Part shown: positions 1-11,201 of the stretch, piece after piece
Layout: each line of letters starts with the position of its first letter
Numbering within the stretch: the stretch's first letter is position 1
Source: Rhizobacter sp.
GTDB taxonomy: Bacteria; Pseudomonadota; Gammaproteobacteria; Burkholderiales; Burkholderiaceae_C
Length of the DNA stretch: 64,000 nt
Assembly: GCA_025350965.1 (NCBI GenBank)
Contig: JANXWV010000011.1
Location: forward strand, 1 to 64,000
Direction of reading: 5' to 3'
Position numbers and translations under genes: made by a program
Notes under the pieces: model-generated
The model's database searches: none
Seen by the model: only the letters and a program-made list of their open reading frames with translations
What the model was told of the DNA's origin: nothing

Positions 1-31
1 TTGACCGTTGACCACCGGGCGCTGGCGCGCC

Positions 32-544
32 TCAGCGGTACTTGGCATCGGCCTCCTTGGCGGCGGCGATTTCGCGTTCGTAGCGGTCGCCGACGGCGAG
101 CAGCATGTCCTTGGTGAAGTACAGGTCGCCCCGCTTCTCACCGTGGTATTCGAAGATGTGGGTCTCGACGATGGAGTCGACCGGGCAGCTCTCTTCGCAG
201 AAGCCGCAGAAGATGCACTTGGTCAGGTCGATGTCGTAGCGCGTCGTGCGGCGGGTGCCGTCGGCACGGACGTCGGACTCGATCGTGATGGCCATCGCGG
301 GGCACACGGCCTCGCACAGCTTGCAGGCGATGCAGCGCTCTTCGCCGTTCTCGTAGCGGCGCAGCGCATGCAGGCCGCGAAAGCGTGGGCTCAGCGGCGT
401 CTTTTCTTCCGGAAACTGCACGGTGATCTTCTTCGACCAGAAATGCCGGCCGGTCAGCGCCATGCCTTTGAAAAGTTCGCCGAGCAGAAAGCTCGCGAAG
501 AAGTCTTTGAGGGGGGAAGCTTTCACAGCGGATGTGGTGGTCAT
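32..544 (-). CDS. nuoI: NADH-quinone oxidoreductase subunit I
   Basis: A 170-residue ferredoxin-like subunit of complex I that carries the two 4Fe-4S clusters (N6a/N6b) passing electrons from the peripheral arm towards quinone. Both cluster motifs are intact: C71, C74, C77, C81 and C110, C113, C116, C120, each ending in a CP pair. The ATG at 542-544 gives the normal family length; the open frame continues upstream only as a shadow of nuoH. It lies 11 bases downstream of nuoH. The 31 bases left of its stop hold no gene, and nuoJ is expected just outside the window. Confidence 0.97.
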   Translation of the reverse strand: MTTTSAVKASPLKDFFASFLLGELFKGMALTGRHFWSKKITVQFPEEKTPLSPRFRGLHALRRYENGEERCIACKLCEAVCPAMAITIESDVRADGTRRTTRYDIDLTKCIFCGFCEESCPVDSIVETHIFEYHGEKRGDLYFTKDMLLAVGDRYEREIAAAKEADAKYR

Positions 545-555
545 GGTGCTGCCCT

Positions 556-1620
556 TCACTTCCAGATGTTCCACGGGGACTGGATCCACAGCCCGACGAC
601 CACCAGCCAGATCAGCGTGATGGGAATGAAGATCTTCCAGCCCAGACGCATGATCTGGTCGTAGCGGAAACGCGGGAAGCTCGCACGCACCCACAGGAAG
701 ACCGTGACAACGCAGAAGGTCTTCATCGCCATCCAGATCCACCCGGGGATCCAGTTGAACGGTGCAATGTCGACCACCGGCAACCAGCCGCCGAGGAACA
801 TGACAACCGTCAGCGTGCTGATCAGGATCATGTTCGCGTATTCGGCCAGGAAGAACATAGCGAAGGCCATGCCCGAGTACTCGACCATGTGGCCGGCAAC
901 GATCTCGGATTCGCCCTCCACCACGTCGAACGGGTGGCGGTTCGTCTCGGCCAGGCCCGAGATGAAGTACACAACGAAGATCGGCAGCAACGGCAGCCAA
1001 TTCCACGACAGGAAGGTCAGGCCACGGTCGGCCAGCATGCCCCGGCCCTGGCTCATGACGATCTCGGTCATATTCAGGCTGCCACTGACCATGAGCACCA
1101 CCACCATCGCAAAGCCCATCGAGATCTCGTAGCTGACCATCTGCGCCGATGCGCGCAGCGCGCCGAGGAAGGCGTACTTCGAGTTCGAGGCCCACCCGGC
1201 GATGATGACGCCGTAGACCTCCATCGAGGTGATGGCCATCAGGAACAAGAGGCCCGCGTTCACGTTGGCCAGCGCCACCTCGGGGCCGAACGGCACCACG
1301 GCCCAGGCGGCGAGCGCCGGCATGATGGTCATGACCGGGCCGAGGAAGAACAGGGTCTTGTTCGCGGCCGTCGGAACGATGATCTCCTTGAAGATCAGCT
1401 TCACGGCGTCGGCGATCGGCTGCAGCAGACCGAACGGGCCGACTCGGTTCGGGCCAGGGCGGATCTGGCTCCAGCCGATGGCCTTGCGCTCCCAGAGCGT
1501 CAGGTAGGCCACGCACAGCATCAACGGGATGATCAGCGCCACGATGCGGATGACAGCCCAGGCCGTCGGCCAGACCGGGCCGAGAAGTTGAGCGCCGAAG
1601 GTGGTGAAGGAGTCGAGCAT
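556..1620 (-). CDS. nuoH: NADH-quinone oxidoreductase subunit H
   Basis: A 354-residue polytopic membrane subunit of complex I that forms part of the quinone-binding cavity where the peripheral and membrane arms meet. About eight hydrophobic helices alternate with conserved acidic loops, for example the [11 protein letters not shown] and EGESEIVAG stretches typical of NuoH/ND1. The start MLDSFTTFG at 1618-1620 gives the usual length; the longer open frame to 1812 overlaps nuoG and is rejected. It is 8 bases from nuoG within the nuo operon. Confidence 0.97.
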   Translation of the reverse strand: MLDSFTTFGAQLLGPVWPTAWAVIRIVALIIPLMLCVAYLTLWERKAIGWSQIRPGPNRVGPFGLLQPIADAVKLIFKEIIVPTAANKTLFFLGPVMTIMPALAAWAVVPFGPEVALANVNAGLLFLMAITSMEVYGVIIAGWASNSKYAFLGALRASAQMVSYEISMGFAMVVVLMVSGSLNMTEIVMSQGRGMLADRGLTFLSWNWLPLLPIFVVYFISGLAETNRHPFDVVEGESEIVAGHMVEYSGMAFAMFFLAEYANMILISTLTVVMFLGGWLPVVDIAPFNWIPGWIWMAMKTFCVVTVFLWVRASFPRFRYDQIMRLGWKIFIPITLIWLVVVGLWIQSPWNIWK

Positions 1621-1628
1621 GGTGTGCC

Positions 1629-3995
1629 TCAGACCTTCTCGACCGTGACGGCACCGAACATAGCGCCCAGGGTGGCGGTGTCGGCATGGCCTGCCGGCAC
1701 GCGCACGGCGTTCGGCGCGAGCGCCACATCGCAACGCGCGGGCAGCACTGCATGGGCTGGGCCTTGTGAGACGCGGACCTTGTCTCCGGCGCTCAGGCCG
1801 AGTCGTTCCCACAGCGCCTGCGGCAGGCTGGCCACGGGGGCGAGTGCATCTGCGGTCAGTTGCAATGAGGTAGCGCGGCGCACCAGCGAGTCGGTCGCGT
1901 AGATCGGCACATCGGCGATGCGTTCCAGCACGTGTTGTTCGGCGTTCGCCGCCGCCGTGATCGGCGCGTCGGACGACGCATTGCTGAGCCGCGAGGTCAG
2001 CGTCGCCATGTCACCGAGCGCCTCGGTGCGCACCTCTTCGGAGGTCTCGAAGTCGAAGCCCTTCAGGCCGAGCATGTTGCCGAGCACGCGCAGCACCTTC
2101 CAGGCCGGCCGCGTGTCGCCGAGCGGCCGCACGACGCCGTGGAAGCTCTGCACGCGGCCTTCGGCATTGACGAAGGTGCCCGAGGTTTCGCTGAACGGCG
2201 AAATGGGGAGCATCACGTCGGCCACATCGTGCGCGGCCGTCTTGAACGGTGTCATCACGACGACCATCTCGGCAGCCTGCATCGCGGCCGTGGCGGCGGC
2301 GGCGTTGGCGGCATCGAGCGTCGGCTCGGTGTTGAGCAGCAGGCAGGCCTTCAGACCCTTGCCTGGCTCGGTGGCTGGAATAGCGCCGAGCATCTGACCC
2401 GCGTTCAGGCCGCCGGCACCCGGGAGCGCTTGTACCAGTTGCGCACCGACGCTGTTCGCCGCCTCGACAAGGTAGCCGACGCTCGCCCCGGTCTGCTCGC
2501 CGATCCAGTTGGCAAGCGTGAGTACGGCAGCCGCCTGCGGGTGTTGCGCAGCCGCGTTGCCGAGGAGCACCGCCTTGCGTTCGCCACTCAGCAGCGAGGC
2601 TGCGATCAGCTTGGCCGCATCGGTGGCCTGCGCATCGGCGGGTGCCGATGCCGGCACCACGGCCCCATTCGAGGCCGCGATGGCCGCCGCCACATCGGCC
2701 AGCGCCCGCACCCAGCCGCTCGGCGCGGCTGTTGCTTGAGTGCTCATCGCCATGAGCCAGTCGTCATGCACGGCGTGGATGCTGTGCACCTTCGCGCCCT
2801 TGCGCGCAGCCTGGCGAATGCGCTGCGCGAGCAGCGGGTGGTCCTTGCGCAGGAACGAGCCAACGACCAGCACGCGCCGCAGGTTCGACAGCGATGCGAT
2901 CGACGTGCCGAGCCAGCGTGACGTGCCGGCTGCAGCGGTGTTGGTGAAATCGGCGTGGCGGGTGCGGAAGTCGATGTTCTCGCTGCCCAGGCCGCGCACC
3001 AGCTTGGCCAGCAGGTGCAACTCTTCTGTCGTGCTGTGAGCCGAGCCCAGCGCGCCGATGCTTGCGGCGCCGTGATCGACGCTGATTTGCGTGAGGCCGC
3101 GTACCACGTAGTCGAGCGCGGTGGTCCAGTCGACGGCCTTCCAGGCGCCGCCCTGTTTGAGCATCGGTGTGGTCAGGCGTTCACCGCTGTTCACTGCCTC
3201 GTACGAGAAGCGGTCGCGGTCGGCGATCCAGCATTCGTTGACCGACTCGTTCTCGAGCGGCACGACGCGCATGACCTGGTTGTTCTTCACCTGGACGATC
3301 AGGTTCGCGCCGGTACTGTCGTGCGGCGAGACCGATTTGCGCCGCGACAACTCCCAGGTGCGCGCGCTGTAGCGGAATGGTTTGCTCGTGAGCGCGCCGA
3401 CCGGGCACACGTCGATCATGTTGCCCGACAGTTCGGAGTCGATCGTGTCGCCGACGACGGTCGTGATTTCCGAGTGCTCGCCGCGGTGGATCATGCCGAG
3501 TTCCATCACGCCTGCCACCTCTTGGCCGAAGCGGACGCAGCGCGTGCAGTGGATGCAACGGCTCATCTCTTCCATCGAGATCAGCGGGCCCACGTTCTTG
3601 TGGAAGACGACGCGCTTTTCTTCCTTGTAGCGCGTGCTCGACGCACCGTAGCCCACCGCCAGGTCTTGCAGCTGGCATTCGCCACCCTGGTCGCAGATGG
3701 GGCAGTCGAGCGGGTGGTTGATGAGCAGGAACTCCATCACGCCCTTCTGGGCCTGGAGTGCCTTGGCGCTCTTGGTGCGCACGACCATGCCCTGTGTGAC
3801 GGGCGTGGCGCAGGCCGGCATGGGCTTGGGCGCCTTCTCGACATCAACGAGGCACATGCGGCAGTTGGCCGCGATGGAAAGCTTCTTGTGATAGCAGAAG
3901 TGCGGGATGTAGGTGCCGGCGTTGTCGGCGGCATGCATGATCATGCTGCCTTCGAGCACCTCGACCTTCTTGCCGTCCAGTTCGATTTCAATCAT
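1629..3995 (-). CDS. nuoG: NADH-quinone oxidoreductase subunit G
   Basis: A 788-residue large iron-sulfur subunit of the complex I electron-input module. The N-terminus has the 2Fe-2S ferredoxin domain (Cys in CYHKKL, NCRMC and CATP), then the His-Cys3 4Fe-4S motif ([14 protein letters not shown]) and a CIHCTRC 4Fe-4S motif. The rest is a molybdopterin-oxidoreductase-like fold that in this family no longer binds a catalytic molybdenum cofactor. The start overlaps the nuoF stop by 4 bases (ATGA), suggesting translational coupling. Confidence 0.97.
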   Translation of the reverse strand: MIEIELDGKKVEVLEGSMIMHAADNAGTYIPHFCYHKKLSIAANCRMCLVDVEKAPKPMPACATPVTQGMVVRTKSAKALQAQKGVMEFLLINHPLDCPICDQGGECQLQDLAVGYGASSTRYKEEKRVVFHKNVGPLISMEEMSRCIHCTRCVRFGQEVAGVMELGMIHRGEHSEITTVVGDTIDSELSGNMIDVCPVGALTSKPFRYSARTWELSRRKSVSPHDSTGANLIVQVKNNQVMRVVPLENESVNECWIADRDRFSYEAVNSGERLTTPMLKQGGAWKAVDWTTALDYVVRGLTQISVDHGAASIGALGSAHSTTEELHLLAKLVRGLGSENIDFRTRHADFTNTAAAGTSRWLGTSIASLSNLRRVLVVGSFLRKDHPLLAQRIRQAARKGAKVHSIHAVHDDWLMAMSTQATAAPSGWVRALADVAAAIAASNGAVVPASAPADAQATDAAKLIAASLLSGERKAVLLGNAAAQHPQAAAVLTLANWIGEQTGASVGYLVEAANSVGAQLVQALPGAGGLNAGQMLGAIPATEPGKGLKACLLLNTEPTLDAANAAAATAAMQAAEMVVVMTPFKTAAHDVADVMLPISPFSETSGTFVNAEGRVQSFHGVVRPLGDTRPAWKVLRVLGNMLGLKGFDFETSEEVRTEALGDMATLTSRLSNASSDAPITAAANAEQHVLERIADVPIYATDSLVRRATSLQLTADALAPVASLPQALWERLGLSAGDKVRVSQGPAHAVLPARCDVALAPNAVRVPAGHADTATLGAMFGAVTVEKV

Positions 3996-5455
3996 GCAAC
4001 AAGCCGCTGCGCGGCTCCGTCTACTCCTTCCCCTTTTGGGGGAAGGCCGGGATGGGGGCGGGCCGCCACCGCCTTGGAAGACTTGTGTTCGATCAGGTGC
4101 ACGAACTCGTCGCGGAAGTGCTTGATCATCGCGCGCACCGGCATGGCTGCGGCGTCGCCGAGGGCGCAGATCGTGCGTCCCTGGATGTTGTCGGCCACCG
4201 AGTTCAGCAGGTCGATGTCTTCCATCCGGCCCTTGCCATCGGCAATTCGCTCGACCATGCGAAACAGCCAGCCCGTGCCTTCACGGCAGGGCGTGCACTG
4301 GCCGCAACTCTCATGCATGTAGAAGTAGGACAGGCGCAGCAGGCTGCGAACCATGCAGCGAGAGTCGTCCATCACGATCACCGCGCCCGAGCCGAGCATC
4401 GAGCCGGCTTTGGCAATGGCGTCGTAGTCCATCGTCAGCTCGTTCATGATCGCCGCCGGCAGCACCGGCGACGACGAGCCACCCGGGATCACGGCCTTGA
4501 GCTTCCGGCCGGTGCGCACACCGCCCGCTAGCTCCAACAGCTTGCTGAACGGCGTACCGAGCGGCACCTCGAAGTTGCCTGGCAGGTTCACGTCACCGAC
4601 CACCGAGAAGATCTTGGTGCCGCCGTTGTTCGGCTTGCCGATCTCCAGGTAGGGCGCACCGCCGTTGCGGATGATCCACGGCACCGCCGCGAAGGTTTCG
4701 GTGTTGTTGATCGTGGTCGGCTTGCCGTACAGGCCGTAACTCGCCGGGAACGGCGGCTTGAAGCGCGGCTGGCCCTTCTTGCCTTCGAGCGATTCGAGCA
4801 ACGCGGTCTCTTCGCCGCAGATGTAGGCGCCGAAGCCGTGCGCCGCATGCAACTGGAAGCCGAAGGTCGAGCCGAGCAAGTTGTCGCCGAGGTAACCCGC
4901 CGCACGGGCTTCTTCGAGCGCTGCTTCAAAGCGTTCATAGGCCTCGAAGATCTCGCCGTGGATGTAGTTGTAGCCAACCTTGATGCCCATCGCATACGCC
5001 GCGATCACCATGCCTTCGATGACGATGTGCGGGTTGAACATCAGGATGTCGCGGTCCTTGCAGGTACCGGGCTCGCCCTCGTCGGAGTTGCAGACCAGGT
5101 ACTTCGCACCCGGGTACATGCGCGGCATGAAGCTCCACTTCAGCCCGGTCGGAAAGCCGGCACCGCCGCGCCCGCGCAGGCCCGAGGCCTTGACCTCGGC
5201 GATCACTTGCTCGGCTGTCATGCCAGCAGGTGCCTCGGGCGTGCCGCCCTGCGCGAGGATCTTGCGCAACGCTTGATAGCCGCCGCGCGCTTCGTAGTCG
5301 GCCAAGTGCCAGTTCTTGCCGTCGAGCCCGTCATAGATCTGCGCACCGATGTGGCGGCCGTGGAAACAGGTCTCGTGGCCCGTCGCCTGGAACTTCGAGA
5401 GGTCGATCATCGGTTGCGGCTGGGGCTGCATCTGGGTTTGCGTCTGGGGTTGCAT
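3992..5455 (-). CDS. nuoF: NADH-quinone oxidoreductase subunit F (NADH/FMN-binding)
   Basis: A 487-residue flavoprotein that oxidises NADH with FMN and hands electrons to a 4Fe-4S cluster. The nucleotide-binding loop [10 protein letters not shown] and the cluster motif [11 protein letters not shown] are present. The ATG at 5453-5455 overlaps the nuoE stop by one base (TGATG). It precedes a low-complexity Gln/Pro/Thr stretch, and an ATG at 5408-5410 (MIDLSKFQ) would give the more usual N-terminus. The last 28 or so residues are not family-like: they translate a GC-rich palindromic repeat at 4021-4066 (motif [11 protein letters not shown]), so the C-terminus appears extended by repeat insertion. 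Confidence 0.96.
   Translation of the reverse strand: MQPQTQTQMQPQPQPMIDLSKFQATGHETCFHGRHIGAQIYDGLDGKNWHLADYEARGGYQALRKILAQGGTPEAPAGMTAEQVIAEVKASGLRGRGGAGFPTGLKWSFMPRMYPGAKYLVCNSDEGEPGTCKDRDILMFNPHIVIEGMVIAAYAMGIKVGYNYIHGEIFEAYERFEAALEEARAAGYLGDNLLGSTFGFQLHAAHGFGAYICGEETALLESLEGKKGQPRFKPPFPASYGLYGKPTTINNTETFAAVPWIIRNGGAPYLEIGKPNNGGTKIFSVVGDVNLPGNFEVPLGTPFSKLLELAGGVRTGRKLKAVIPGGSSSPVLPAAIMNELTMDYDAIAKAGSMLGSGAVIVMDDSRCMVRSLLRLSYFYMHESCGQCTPCREGTGWLFRMVERIADGKGRMEDIDLLNSVADNIQGRTICALGDAAAMPVRAMIKHFRDEFVHLIEHKSSKAVAARPHPGLPPKGEGVDGAAQRLVA
4021..4066. repeat. palindromic REP-like element inside the 3' end of nuoF
   Basis: A perfect 8-bp inverted repeat, CCTTCCCC (4026-4033) with GGGGAAGG, around a T4 loop, followed by a purine/GC-rich flank. 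Elements with this CCTTCCCC-GGGGAAGG look are, from memory, scattered through Burkholderiales genomes, usually between genes. Here the element is read through as the C-terminal tail of NuoF. No second copy was noticed in the window. Confidence 0.55.
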
Positions 5456-5943
5456 CAAGTGGCTGCCTTCAATGTGGCAACCAGTTCATCGAGGCGTGCA
5501 TGGCTCATGAAGCTCACCATCTGGCGGTCGTTCACCAGCAGCACCGGCGCATCGGCGCAGGCACCCAGGCATTCGCTCTTCTGGACCGTGAACAGGCCGT
5601 CGGCGGTGGTGCCGCCTTCCTCGACGCCGAGGCTGCCGCACAGGTGATTCAGCGCCTCCTGCCCGTCACGCAGTTGACATGGCAGGTTGGTGCAGACGTT
5701 GAGCTTGAACCTTCCCAACGGCTCCTGGTTGTACATGTTGTAGAAGGTGGTCACCTCATGCACCGCGATGGGCGGCATGCCGAGGTACGCAGCGATCAAC
5801 TTCTCGCTCTCGGCCGAGACGAAGCCCTGCTCCTGCTGGACGATGGCAAGGCACGCCATCACTGCCGACTGGGCCTGGTCGGCAGGGTACTTGACCACTT
5901 CCTGGTCGAAGCGCAATCGGGTTGCATCGGGCAAAGCAGTCAT
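5455..5943 (-). CDS. nuoE: NADH-quinone oxidoreductase subunit E
   Basis: A 162-residue thioredoxin-like 2Fe-2S subunit of the NADH dehydrogenase module. The four ligands C84, C89, C125 and C129 sit in VCTNLPC and ECLGAC, as in the family. The start MTALPDATR at 5941-5943 overlaps the nuoD stop by 4 bases. The much longer open frame to 6300 is a shadow of nuoD. It is coupled to nuoF by a TGATG junction. Confidence 0.96.
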   Translation of the reverse strand: MTALPDATRLRFDQEVVKYPADQAQSAVMACLAIVQQEQGFVSAESEKLIAAYLGMPPIAVHEVTTFYNMYNQEPLGRFKLNVCTNLPCQLRDGQEALNHLCGSLGVEEGGTTADGLFTVQKSECLGACADAPVLLVNDRQMVSFMSHARLDELVATLKAAT

Positions 5944-7193
5944 CGATCGATCTCGCCGAAAACAATGTCCATCGTGCCGATCACGGCGACCGCGTCGGCA
6001 ATCATGTGGCCGCGCGCCATCTCGTCGAGCGCAGCCAGGTGCGGGAAGCCCGGCGGGCGAATCTTCAACCGATACGGCTTGTTCGCGCCGTCGCTGACGA
6101 TGTAGATGCCGAACTCGCCCTTCGGGTGCTCGACCGCCGCATAGGCCTCGCCCTCGGGCACGTGGAAGCCTTCGGTGAACAGCTTGAAGTGGTGAATCAG
6201 GTCTTCCATGCCGGACTTCATGTCGACGCGCGACGGCGGTGCGACCTTGTGGTTGCTCGTGATTACCGGGCCGTCGTTCGCGCGCAGCCAAGCCACGCAC
6301 TGTTGAACGATTCGGTTGGCCTGGCGCATCTCTTCAATGCGCACGAGGTATCGGTCGTAGGTGTCGCCGTTCACCCCGAGAGGAATGTCGAAGTCCATGT
6401 GCTCGTACACGTCGTAGGGCTGGTGCTTGCGCAAGTCCCACAAGATGCCGGAGCCACGCAGCATCGGGCCGGTGAAGCCCAGGTTCAACGCACGTTCGGG
6501 CGTCACGACGCCGATGCCGACAGTGCGCTGCTTCCAGATGCGGTTGTCGGTGAGCAGGGTTTCGTAGTCGTCCACGCACTTCGGGAAGCGCTTGGTGAAG
6601 TCTTCGATGAAGTCGAGCATCGAGCCCTGGCGGTTCTCGTTCAGCGCGCTCATCGCCTTGGCGTTGCGGATCTTCGAGGCCTTGTACTGCGGCATCACGT
6701 CGGGCAGGTCGCGGTACACGCCGCCCGGGCGGAAGTAGGCCGCGTGCATACGCGCGCCGGAAGCGGCCTCGTACATGTCGAACAGGTCTTCGCGCTCACG
6801 GAAGCAATAGATGAACACGTTCATCGCACCGCAGTCCAGGCCGTGTGCGCCGAGCCACATCAAGTGGTTCAGCAGGCGCGTGATCTCGCTGAACATCACG
6901 CGGATGTACTGCGCGCGCACCGGCACGTCGACGCCGAGCAGCTTCTCGATGGCCAGGCAGTAGGCGTGCTCGTTGCACATCATCGACACATAGTCGAGCC
7001 GGTCCATGTAGGGCAGCGACTGGATGAAGGTCTTGCTTTCGGCGAGCTTCTCGGTCGCGCGGTGCAGCAGGCCGATGTGCGGGTCGGCGCGCTGGATCAC
7101 TTCGCCGTCGAGCTCAAGCACGAGGCGCAACACACCGTGTGCTGCCGGGTGCTGCGGCCCGAAGTTCAGCGTGTAGTTCTTGATGTCGGCCAT
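5940..7193 (-). CDS. nuoD: NADH-quinone oxidoreductase subunit D
   Basis: A 417-residue 49-kDa-type subunit that, with NuoB, forms the quinone-reduction site of complex I. The N-terminus has [14 protein letters not shown] and the [10 protein letters not shown] segment typical of NuoD; the C-terminus ends in the conserved DIVFGEIDR. Nothing is missing against the family length. The ATG at 7191-7193 overlaps the nuoC stop by one base, and the stop overlaps the nuoE start. Confidence 0.97.
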   Translation of the reverse strand: MADIKNYTLNFGPQHPAAHGVLRLVLELDGEVIQRADPHIGLLHRATEKLAESKTFIQSLPYMDRLDYVSMMCNEHAYCLAIEKLLGVDVPVRAQYIRVMFSEITRLLNHLMWLGAHGLDCGAMNVFIYCFREREDLFDMYEAASGARMHAAYFRPGGVYRDLPDVMPQYKASKIRNAKAMSALNENRQGSMLDFIEDFTKRFPKCVDDYETLLTDNRIWKQRTVGIGVVTPERALNLGFTGPMLRGSGILWDLRKHQPYDVYEHMDFDIPLGVNGDTYDRYLVRIEEMRQANRIVQQCVAWLRANDGPVITSNHKVAPPSRVDMKSGMEDLIHHFKLFTEGFHVPEGEAYAAVEHPKGEFGIYIVSDGANKPYRLKIRPPGFPHLAALDEMARGHMIADAVAVIGTMDIVFGEIDR

Positions 7194-7789
7194 CAGTGCA
7201 AGCCGCCGTAGTTGTCTTCGCGAATGATGCGGGGCGTGATCTCGCGCGGCTCGATCGTCACCGGTTGATAGATCACGCGTTTCTGCTCGGCGTCGTAGCG
7301 CATCTCGACGTGGCCCGAGGTCGGGAAGTCTTTGCGGAATGGGTGGCCGATGAAGCCGTAGTCGGTCAGGATGCGGCGCAGGTCGAGGTGGCCGTCGAAG
7401 ATGATGCCGTAGAGGTCGAAGGCTTCGCGCTCGAACCAGTTGACGGAACTCCAGACGTCGGTGAGCGACGCCACCACCGGAACGTCGTCGTCGGGGCAGA
7501 ACACCTTGAGCCGCACGCGCCAGTTCTTAGAAACGGACAGCAGATGCGAAACCACGCAGAAGCGCTGACCCTCCCAGGGCTGGTCTTTGTAGGTGGAATA
7601 GTCGAGGCCACACAAGTCGACGTTCTGTTCGAACTTCAGGTCTTGATGGTCACGCAAAATCAGGGCCGAGGCGAGGTAGTCGGAAGCAGACACCGTGATG
7701 GTGATTTCGCCCCGGTCGCGCACCAGCTTCTTCAGCCGTTCGCCAAGCGCGGATTCGAGAGCCGACTGCAATACATCAAGCTTGCTCAT
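7193..7789 (-). CDS. nuoC: NADH-quinone oxidoreductase subunit C
   Basis: A 198-residue 30-kDa-type hydrophilic subunit of the complex I connecting module. The signature [21 protein letters not shown] is complete, followed by the HPFRKDFP segment. The ATG at 7787-7789 (MSKLDVLQ) overlaps the nuoB stop by 4 bases and gives normal length, so the 28 extra upstream codons are not used. Confidence 0.96.
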   Translation of the reverse strand: MSKLDVLQSALESALGERLKKLVRDRGEITITVSASDYLASALILRDHQDLKFEQNVDLCGLDYSTYKDQPWEGQRFCVVSHLLSVSKNWRVRLKVFCPDDDVPVVASLTDVWSSVNWFEREAFDLYGIIFDGHLDLRRILTDYGFIGHPFRKDFPTSGHVEMRYDAEQKRVIYQPVTIEPREITPRIIREDNYGGLH

Positions 7790-8265
7790 GCCCGGGCGAT
7801 CGTGTTCTCGCGGCGAATCTTCGCCTGCAGTTGCAGCACGCCGTACAACAGTGCTTCGGCGGTTGGCGGGCAACCCGGCACGTAAACATCGACCGGGACG
7901 ATGCGGTCACAACCACGGACCACCGAGTAGCTGTAGTGGTAGTAGCCGCCTCCATTGGCGCAAGAGCCCATGCTCAGCACCCAGCGGGGTTCGGCCATCT
8001 GGTCGTAGACCTTGCGCAGCGCGGGCGCCATCTTGTTGCACAGCGTGCCGGCCACGATCATGAGGTCGCTCTGGCGCGGGCTGGGGCGGAACAGCATGCC
8101 GAAGCGGTCGATGTCATAGCGGGCTGCGCCCGCGTGCATCATCTCGACCGCACAGCACGCCAGACCGAAGGTCATCGGCCACAGCGAGCCGGTCTTGGAC
8201 CAGTTGATGAGGGTGTCGACACTCGTTGTGACGAAGCCTTCCTTGAGTACGCCTTCAATGCCCAT
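7786..8265 (-). CDS. nuoB: NADH-quinone oxidoreductase subunit B
   Basis: A 159-residue subunit holding cluster N2, the last iron-sulfur centre before quinone. The tandem C37-C38 pair ([10 protein letters not shown]), the Cys in SMGSCANGG and the Cys in [11 protein letters not shown] are all present. It is 12 bases downstream of nuoA and overlaps nuoC by 4 bases. Confidence 0.97.
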   Translation of the reverse strand: MGIEGVLKEGFVTTSVDTLINWSKTGSLWPMTFGLACCAVEMMHAGAARYDIDRFGMLFRPSPRQSDLMIVAGTLCNKMAPALRKVYDQMAEPRWVLSMGSCANGGGYYHYSYSVVRGCDRIVPVDVYVPGCPPTAEALLYGVLQLQAKIRRENTIARA

Positions 8266-8277
8266 GTGAGTGCCTTG

Positions 8278-8637
8278 TCATTCCCAATCGAGGGCGCCCT
8301 TTTTCCATTCGTAGGCGAAGCCGACGACAAGGATGCCGAGGAAAACCATCATTGCCCAGAAGCCCGACGCACCGATCTCGCGAAGCGATACCGCCCAAGG
8401 GAAGAGAAACGCGATTTCGAGATCGAACAGGATGAACAAGATGGCGACGAGGTAGTAGCGTACGTCGAACTTCATGCGCGCGTCTTCGAAGGCCTCGAAG
8501 CCACACTCGTACGGGGAGTTCTTCGCCTTGTCGGGCCGGTTCGGACCAAAGATGAAACCAATGACCTGGGGCACCACGCCCACCGCTGCACCGATGAGGA
8601 TGAACAGAATGACGGGCAGGTAGGGTTCCAAATTCAT
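8278..8637 (-). CDS. nuoA: NADH-quinone oxidoreductase subunit A
   Basis: A 119-residue membrane subunit of complex I with three predicted transmembrane helices. The [21 protein letters not shown] loop of the NuoA/ND3 family is present (the switch loop near the quinone site). The start at 8635-8637 (MNLEPYLPV) places the first helix correctly; 25 upstream in-frame codons are not family-like. It is the first gene of the nuo operon, about 80 bases downstream of tRNA-Leu. Confidence 0.96.
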   Translation of the reverse strand: MNLEPYLPVILFILIGAAVGVVPQVIGFIFGPNRPDKAKNSPYECGFEAFEDARMKFDVRYYLVAILFILFDLEIAFLFPWAVSLREIGASGFWAMMVFLGILVVGFAYEWKKGALDWE

Positions 8638-8717
8638 GGTCGATGCACGCTCGCGAGGGCGCACTGGGCGCAAGCGACCCGGCCCCAACGAACACAGCGC
8701 GGGGCCGAGCATTTGAA

Positions 8718-8802
8718 TGGTGCCGTCGGCGAGACTCGAACTCGCACAGCTTTCGCCACTACCCCCTCAAGATAGCGTGTCTACCAATTTCACCACGACG
8801 GC
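8718..8802 (-). tRNA. leuU: tRNA-Leu (anticodon GAG)
   Basis: An 85-nt tRNA gene including an encoded CCA. The 7-bp acceptor stem GCCGTCG/CGACGGC, the class II D-arm with TTGGTAGAC, an anticodon stem CTATC/GGTAG around the loop TTGAGGG (anticodon GAG), a long variable arm and the TTCGAGTC T-loop are all readable on the minus strand. It sits between secG and nuoA, a common betaproteobacterial order. The rest of the 312-base gap (8638-8717 and 8803-8949) shows no gene. Confidence 0.96.
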
Positions 8803-8949
8803 GGCACACCAAAACAAGGCCCGGATTGCATGAGGTTTCGCTCACCGGACAGCTTTGGATTCTAACCACAAAGACCACAGCGACTGCCCAATTCGCTGCA
8901 CTGCAACAAAGCCCGAATCGCCTGTGTCAGGCCGGGCGTCGAAGCACTG

Positions 8950-9387
8950 TCACTTGACCGGTACAGCGCCCGCACCAGAGGCCGCAGCTGCTGGCACAGC
9001 GGTCACGCCCGCCGAACCCGCCGCCGGTACCGAGACCGCTGCCGCACTGCCCGCGCCCGGCACCTGAGCCGCACCCGTCAAGGGCACGCTCGCAGCCGGC
9101 GCGCTGACCGACGGCCGATCAAGAACACTCTCGGAAGCCGGCCGCGACCGGTCGTTGGCCGAGTAGGCCAAGGCCAGCGTGCAGACGAAGAACACGGCTG
9201 CGCATACGGCAGTCGAGCGCGACAGGAAGTTCGCGCTGCCAGTCGCGCCGAACAGGCTGCCCGATGCACCGCTGCCGAACGACGCGCCCATGTCCGCGCC
9301 TTTGCCGTGCTGGATGAGCACGAGGCCGATCATTACCAGCGCCGCAACGATCTGCAGCACGACCACAAGATTCCACATCAGATTCAT
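8950..9387 (-). CDS. secG: preprotein translocase subunit SecG
   Basis: A 145-residue SecG, the small inner-membrane partner of SecY and SecE. Two transmembrane helices (about residues 4-24 and 55-75) flank the conserved loop IQHGKGADMGASFGSGASG. The tail beyond about residue 85 is an Ala/Pro/Val-rich low-complexity extension with no recognisable domain, common in Burkholderiales. The start MNLMWNLVVV at 9385-9387 begins just before the first helix. It lies 40 bases downstream of tpiA. Confidence 0.94.
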   Translation of the reverse strand: MNLMWNLVVVLQIVAALVMIGLVLIQHGKGADMGASFGSGASGSLFGATGSANFLSRSTAVCAAVFFVCTLALAYSANDRSRPASESVLDRPSVSAPAASVPLTGAAQVPGAGSAAAVSVPAAGSAGVTAVPAAAASGAGAVPVK

Positions 9388-9427
9388 CGGTTCAACTCCA
9401 TAGTGCCGCGCAAGCGCGGCTCACGAT

Positions 9428-10198
9428 TCAGTGCGCTGCGCGGCAGATGGCGGCGAAGTCGGCGGCCTTCAATGAGGCACCGCCGATCAAGCCGCCATCG
9501 ATGTCGGGCTGCGCAAACAGGATGGCGGCGTTGTCGGGCTTGACGCTGCCACCGTAGAGGATCTTCATGTCGCCCGCGTGTTCGCTGGCGGCCATCAATT
9601 GCGAGCGCAACACGGCGTGCACCGCCTGCGCCTGCTCGGGCGAAGCCGTTTTGCCGGTGCCGATCGCCCAGACCGGCTCGTACGCCACCACGACTTGCGA
9701 GATGCAATGGCCCAAGGTGTGGATCACTGCCGACAACTGGCGCTTGACGACACCTTCAGTCTGGCCGGCTTCACGCTCGGCCAGCGTTTCACCGACACAC
9801 ACGATGGGCGTGAGGCGATGCGCCAGCGCGGCCTTGGCCTTGTCAGCGACGAGTTGGTCGCTCTCGGCGTGCATCGCGCGGCGCTCGGAATGCCCGGCGA
9901 GCACGTAGCGGCAGCCGAACTCGGCAAGCATCGCGGCAGACACGTCGCCCGTGTAGGCACCGGCGTCGAACGGCGAACAGTCTTGCGCGCCCCAGGCGAT
10001 GCTGTCGCCCTGCAGCGACAAGGCCACGTCGGCCAGGTACACGCTCGGAGCACACACCGCGACCTCGGCGACCCAGGGCCCGGCGGCCCGCAATGCGGCC
10101 AGCAATTCGGCGTTGGCGGCGCGGCTGCCGTTCATCTTCCAGTTGCCGACGACGAGTTGTCGGCGCCGCGCCGCGCCGCGCGTATCAGCCATCACCAT
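9428..10198 (-). CDS. tpiA: triosephosphate isomerase
   Basis: A 256-residue glycolytic isomerase that interconverts glyceraldehyde-3-phosphate and dihydroxyacetone phosphate. The active-site Asn/Lys of GNWKMNG, the catalytic His in AGHSERR and the Glu in [14 protein letters not shown] are present, and the phosphate-binding YGGSVKP loop closes the barrel. Two starts are possible, ATG at 10196-10198 or ATG at 10190-10192; the second makes a TGATG junction with the upstream oxidoreductase. Confidence 0.96.
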   Translation of the reverse strand: MVMADTRGAARRRQLVVGNWKMNGSRAANAELLAALRAAGPWVAEVAVCAPSVYLADVALSLQGDSIAWGAQDCSPFDAGAYTGDVSAAMLAEFGCRYVLAGHSERRAMHAESDQLVADKAKAALAHRLTPIVCVGETLAEREAGQTEGVVKRQLSAVIHTLGHCISQVVVAYEPVWAIGTGKTASPEQAQAVHAVLRSQLMAASEHAGDMKILYGGSVKPDNAAILFAQPDIDGGLIGGASLKAADFAAICRAAH

Positions 10199-11178
10199 GT
10201 CAGCACCATCTTGCCGATGTGCTCACCCGATTCCATCAGCGCATGCGCAGCGGCCGCCTGTTCCGCTGGGAACACCTTGAAGATCACGGGCTTCACGGTG
10301 CCGGCTTCCAGCCACGGCCACACACTGCGGCGCAACGACGCGGCAATCGCGCTCTTGAACGCGACCGGGCGCGGCCGAAGCGTCGAGCCGGTGACAAGCA
10401 GCCGGCGCCGCAACACGAGGCCGGCGTCGATCTGCGCGTCGACCCCGCCCTGCACCGCGATGATCACGATGCGACCGTCTTCCGCCAGACACTTCAATTC
10501 GCGCGCGACGTAGGGGCCAGCAACCATGTCGAGCACCACGTCGACCCCGCGACCGTCGGTGATGCGCTTGACCTCGGCTTCGAAGTCATGCGTGCGGTAG
10601 TTGATGGCATGGTCGGCACCGAGCCTGATGCAGGCGGCCGCCTTCTCGTCGCTGCCGGCCGTCGCAATCACAGTGGCGCCGAAGGCCTTGGCAAGCTGGA
10701 TTGCCGTCACCCCGATGCCGCTGGTGCCACCCTGGATCAGCAGCGTCTCGCCGGGCTGCAGGCGTGCCCGGTCGAACACGTTCGACCAGACGGTGAAGAA
10801 GGTCTCGGGCAGGCTTGCCGCTTCGATGTCGGTGAAGCCCTTCGGCACGGGCAGGCACTGGCCGATGGGCGCCGTGCACAGTTGCGCATAGCCCCCACCC
10901 GCCACCAGCGCACACACGCGGTCGCCGAGCTCGAAGCCTGCGGCCGCGAGTGCTTGCGCATCGCCGGCTTCGACGACGCCAGCCACTTCCAGCCCCGGCA
11001 GATCGGACGCACCCGCCGGCACCGGGTACATGCCTTTGCGCTGCAGCACGTCGGGGCGGTTGACCCCGGCGGCGGTCACGCGAATCAGCAGCTCGCCGAT
11101 ACCGGCCACCGGAGACGGGCGCTCGGTCAGTTGCAGCACCTCGGGCGCGCCGAACGACGTGATCGCGATGGCTTTCAT
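10192..11178 (-). CDS. NAD(P)H-quinone oxidoreductase, zinc-less MDR family
   Basis: A 328-residue medium-chain dehydrogenase/reductase of the quinone oxidoreductase (PIG3-like) type. The N-terminal GroES-like domain has the [15 protein letters not shown] segment; the Rossmann domain has [19 protein letters not shown] for NADPH binding. The cysteine cluster that binds structural zinc in alcohol dehydrogenases is absent, as in this subgroup. It probably reduces quinones or enones; the exact substrate cannot be read. It is coupled to tpiA by an overlapping stop and start. Confidence 0.88.
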   Translation of the reverse strand: MKAIAITSFGAPEVLQLTERPSPVAGIGELLIRVTAAGVNRPDVLQRKGMYPVPAGASDLPGLEVAGVVEAGDAQALAAAGFELGDRVCALVAGGGYAQLCTAPIGQCLPVPKGFTDIEAASLPETFFTVWSNVFDRARLQPGETLLIQGGTSGIGVTAIQLAKAFGATVIATAGSDEKAAACIRLGADHAINYRTHDFEAEVKRITDGRGVDVVLDMVAGPYVARELKCLAEDGRIVIIAVQGGVDAQIDAGLVLRRRLLVTGSTLRPRPVAFKSAIAASLRRSVWPWLEAGTVKPVIFKVFPAEQAAAAHALMESGEHIGKMVLTW

Positions 11179-11201
11179 GGGTGCGTCTCCGGCTCAGGCG
11201 T

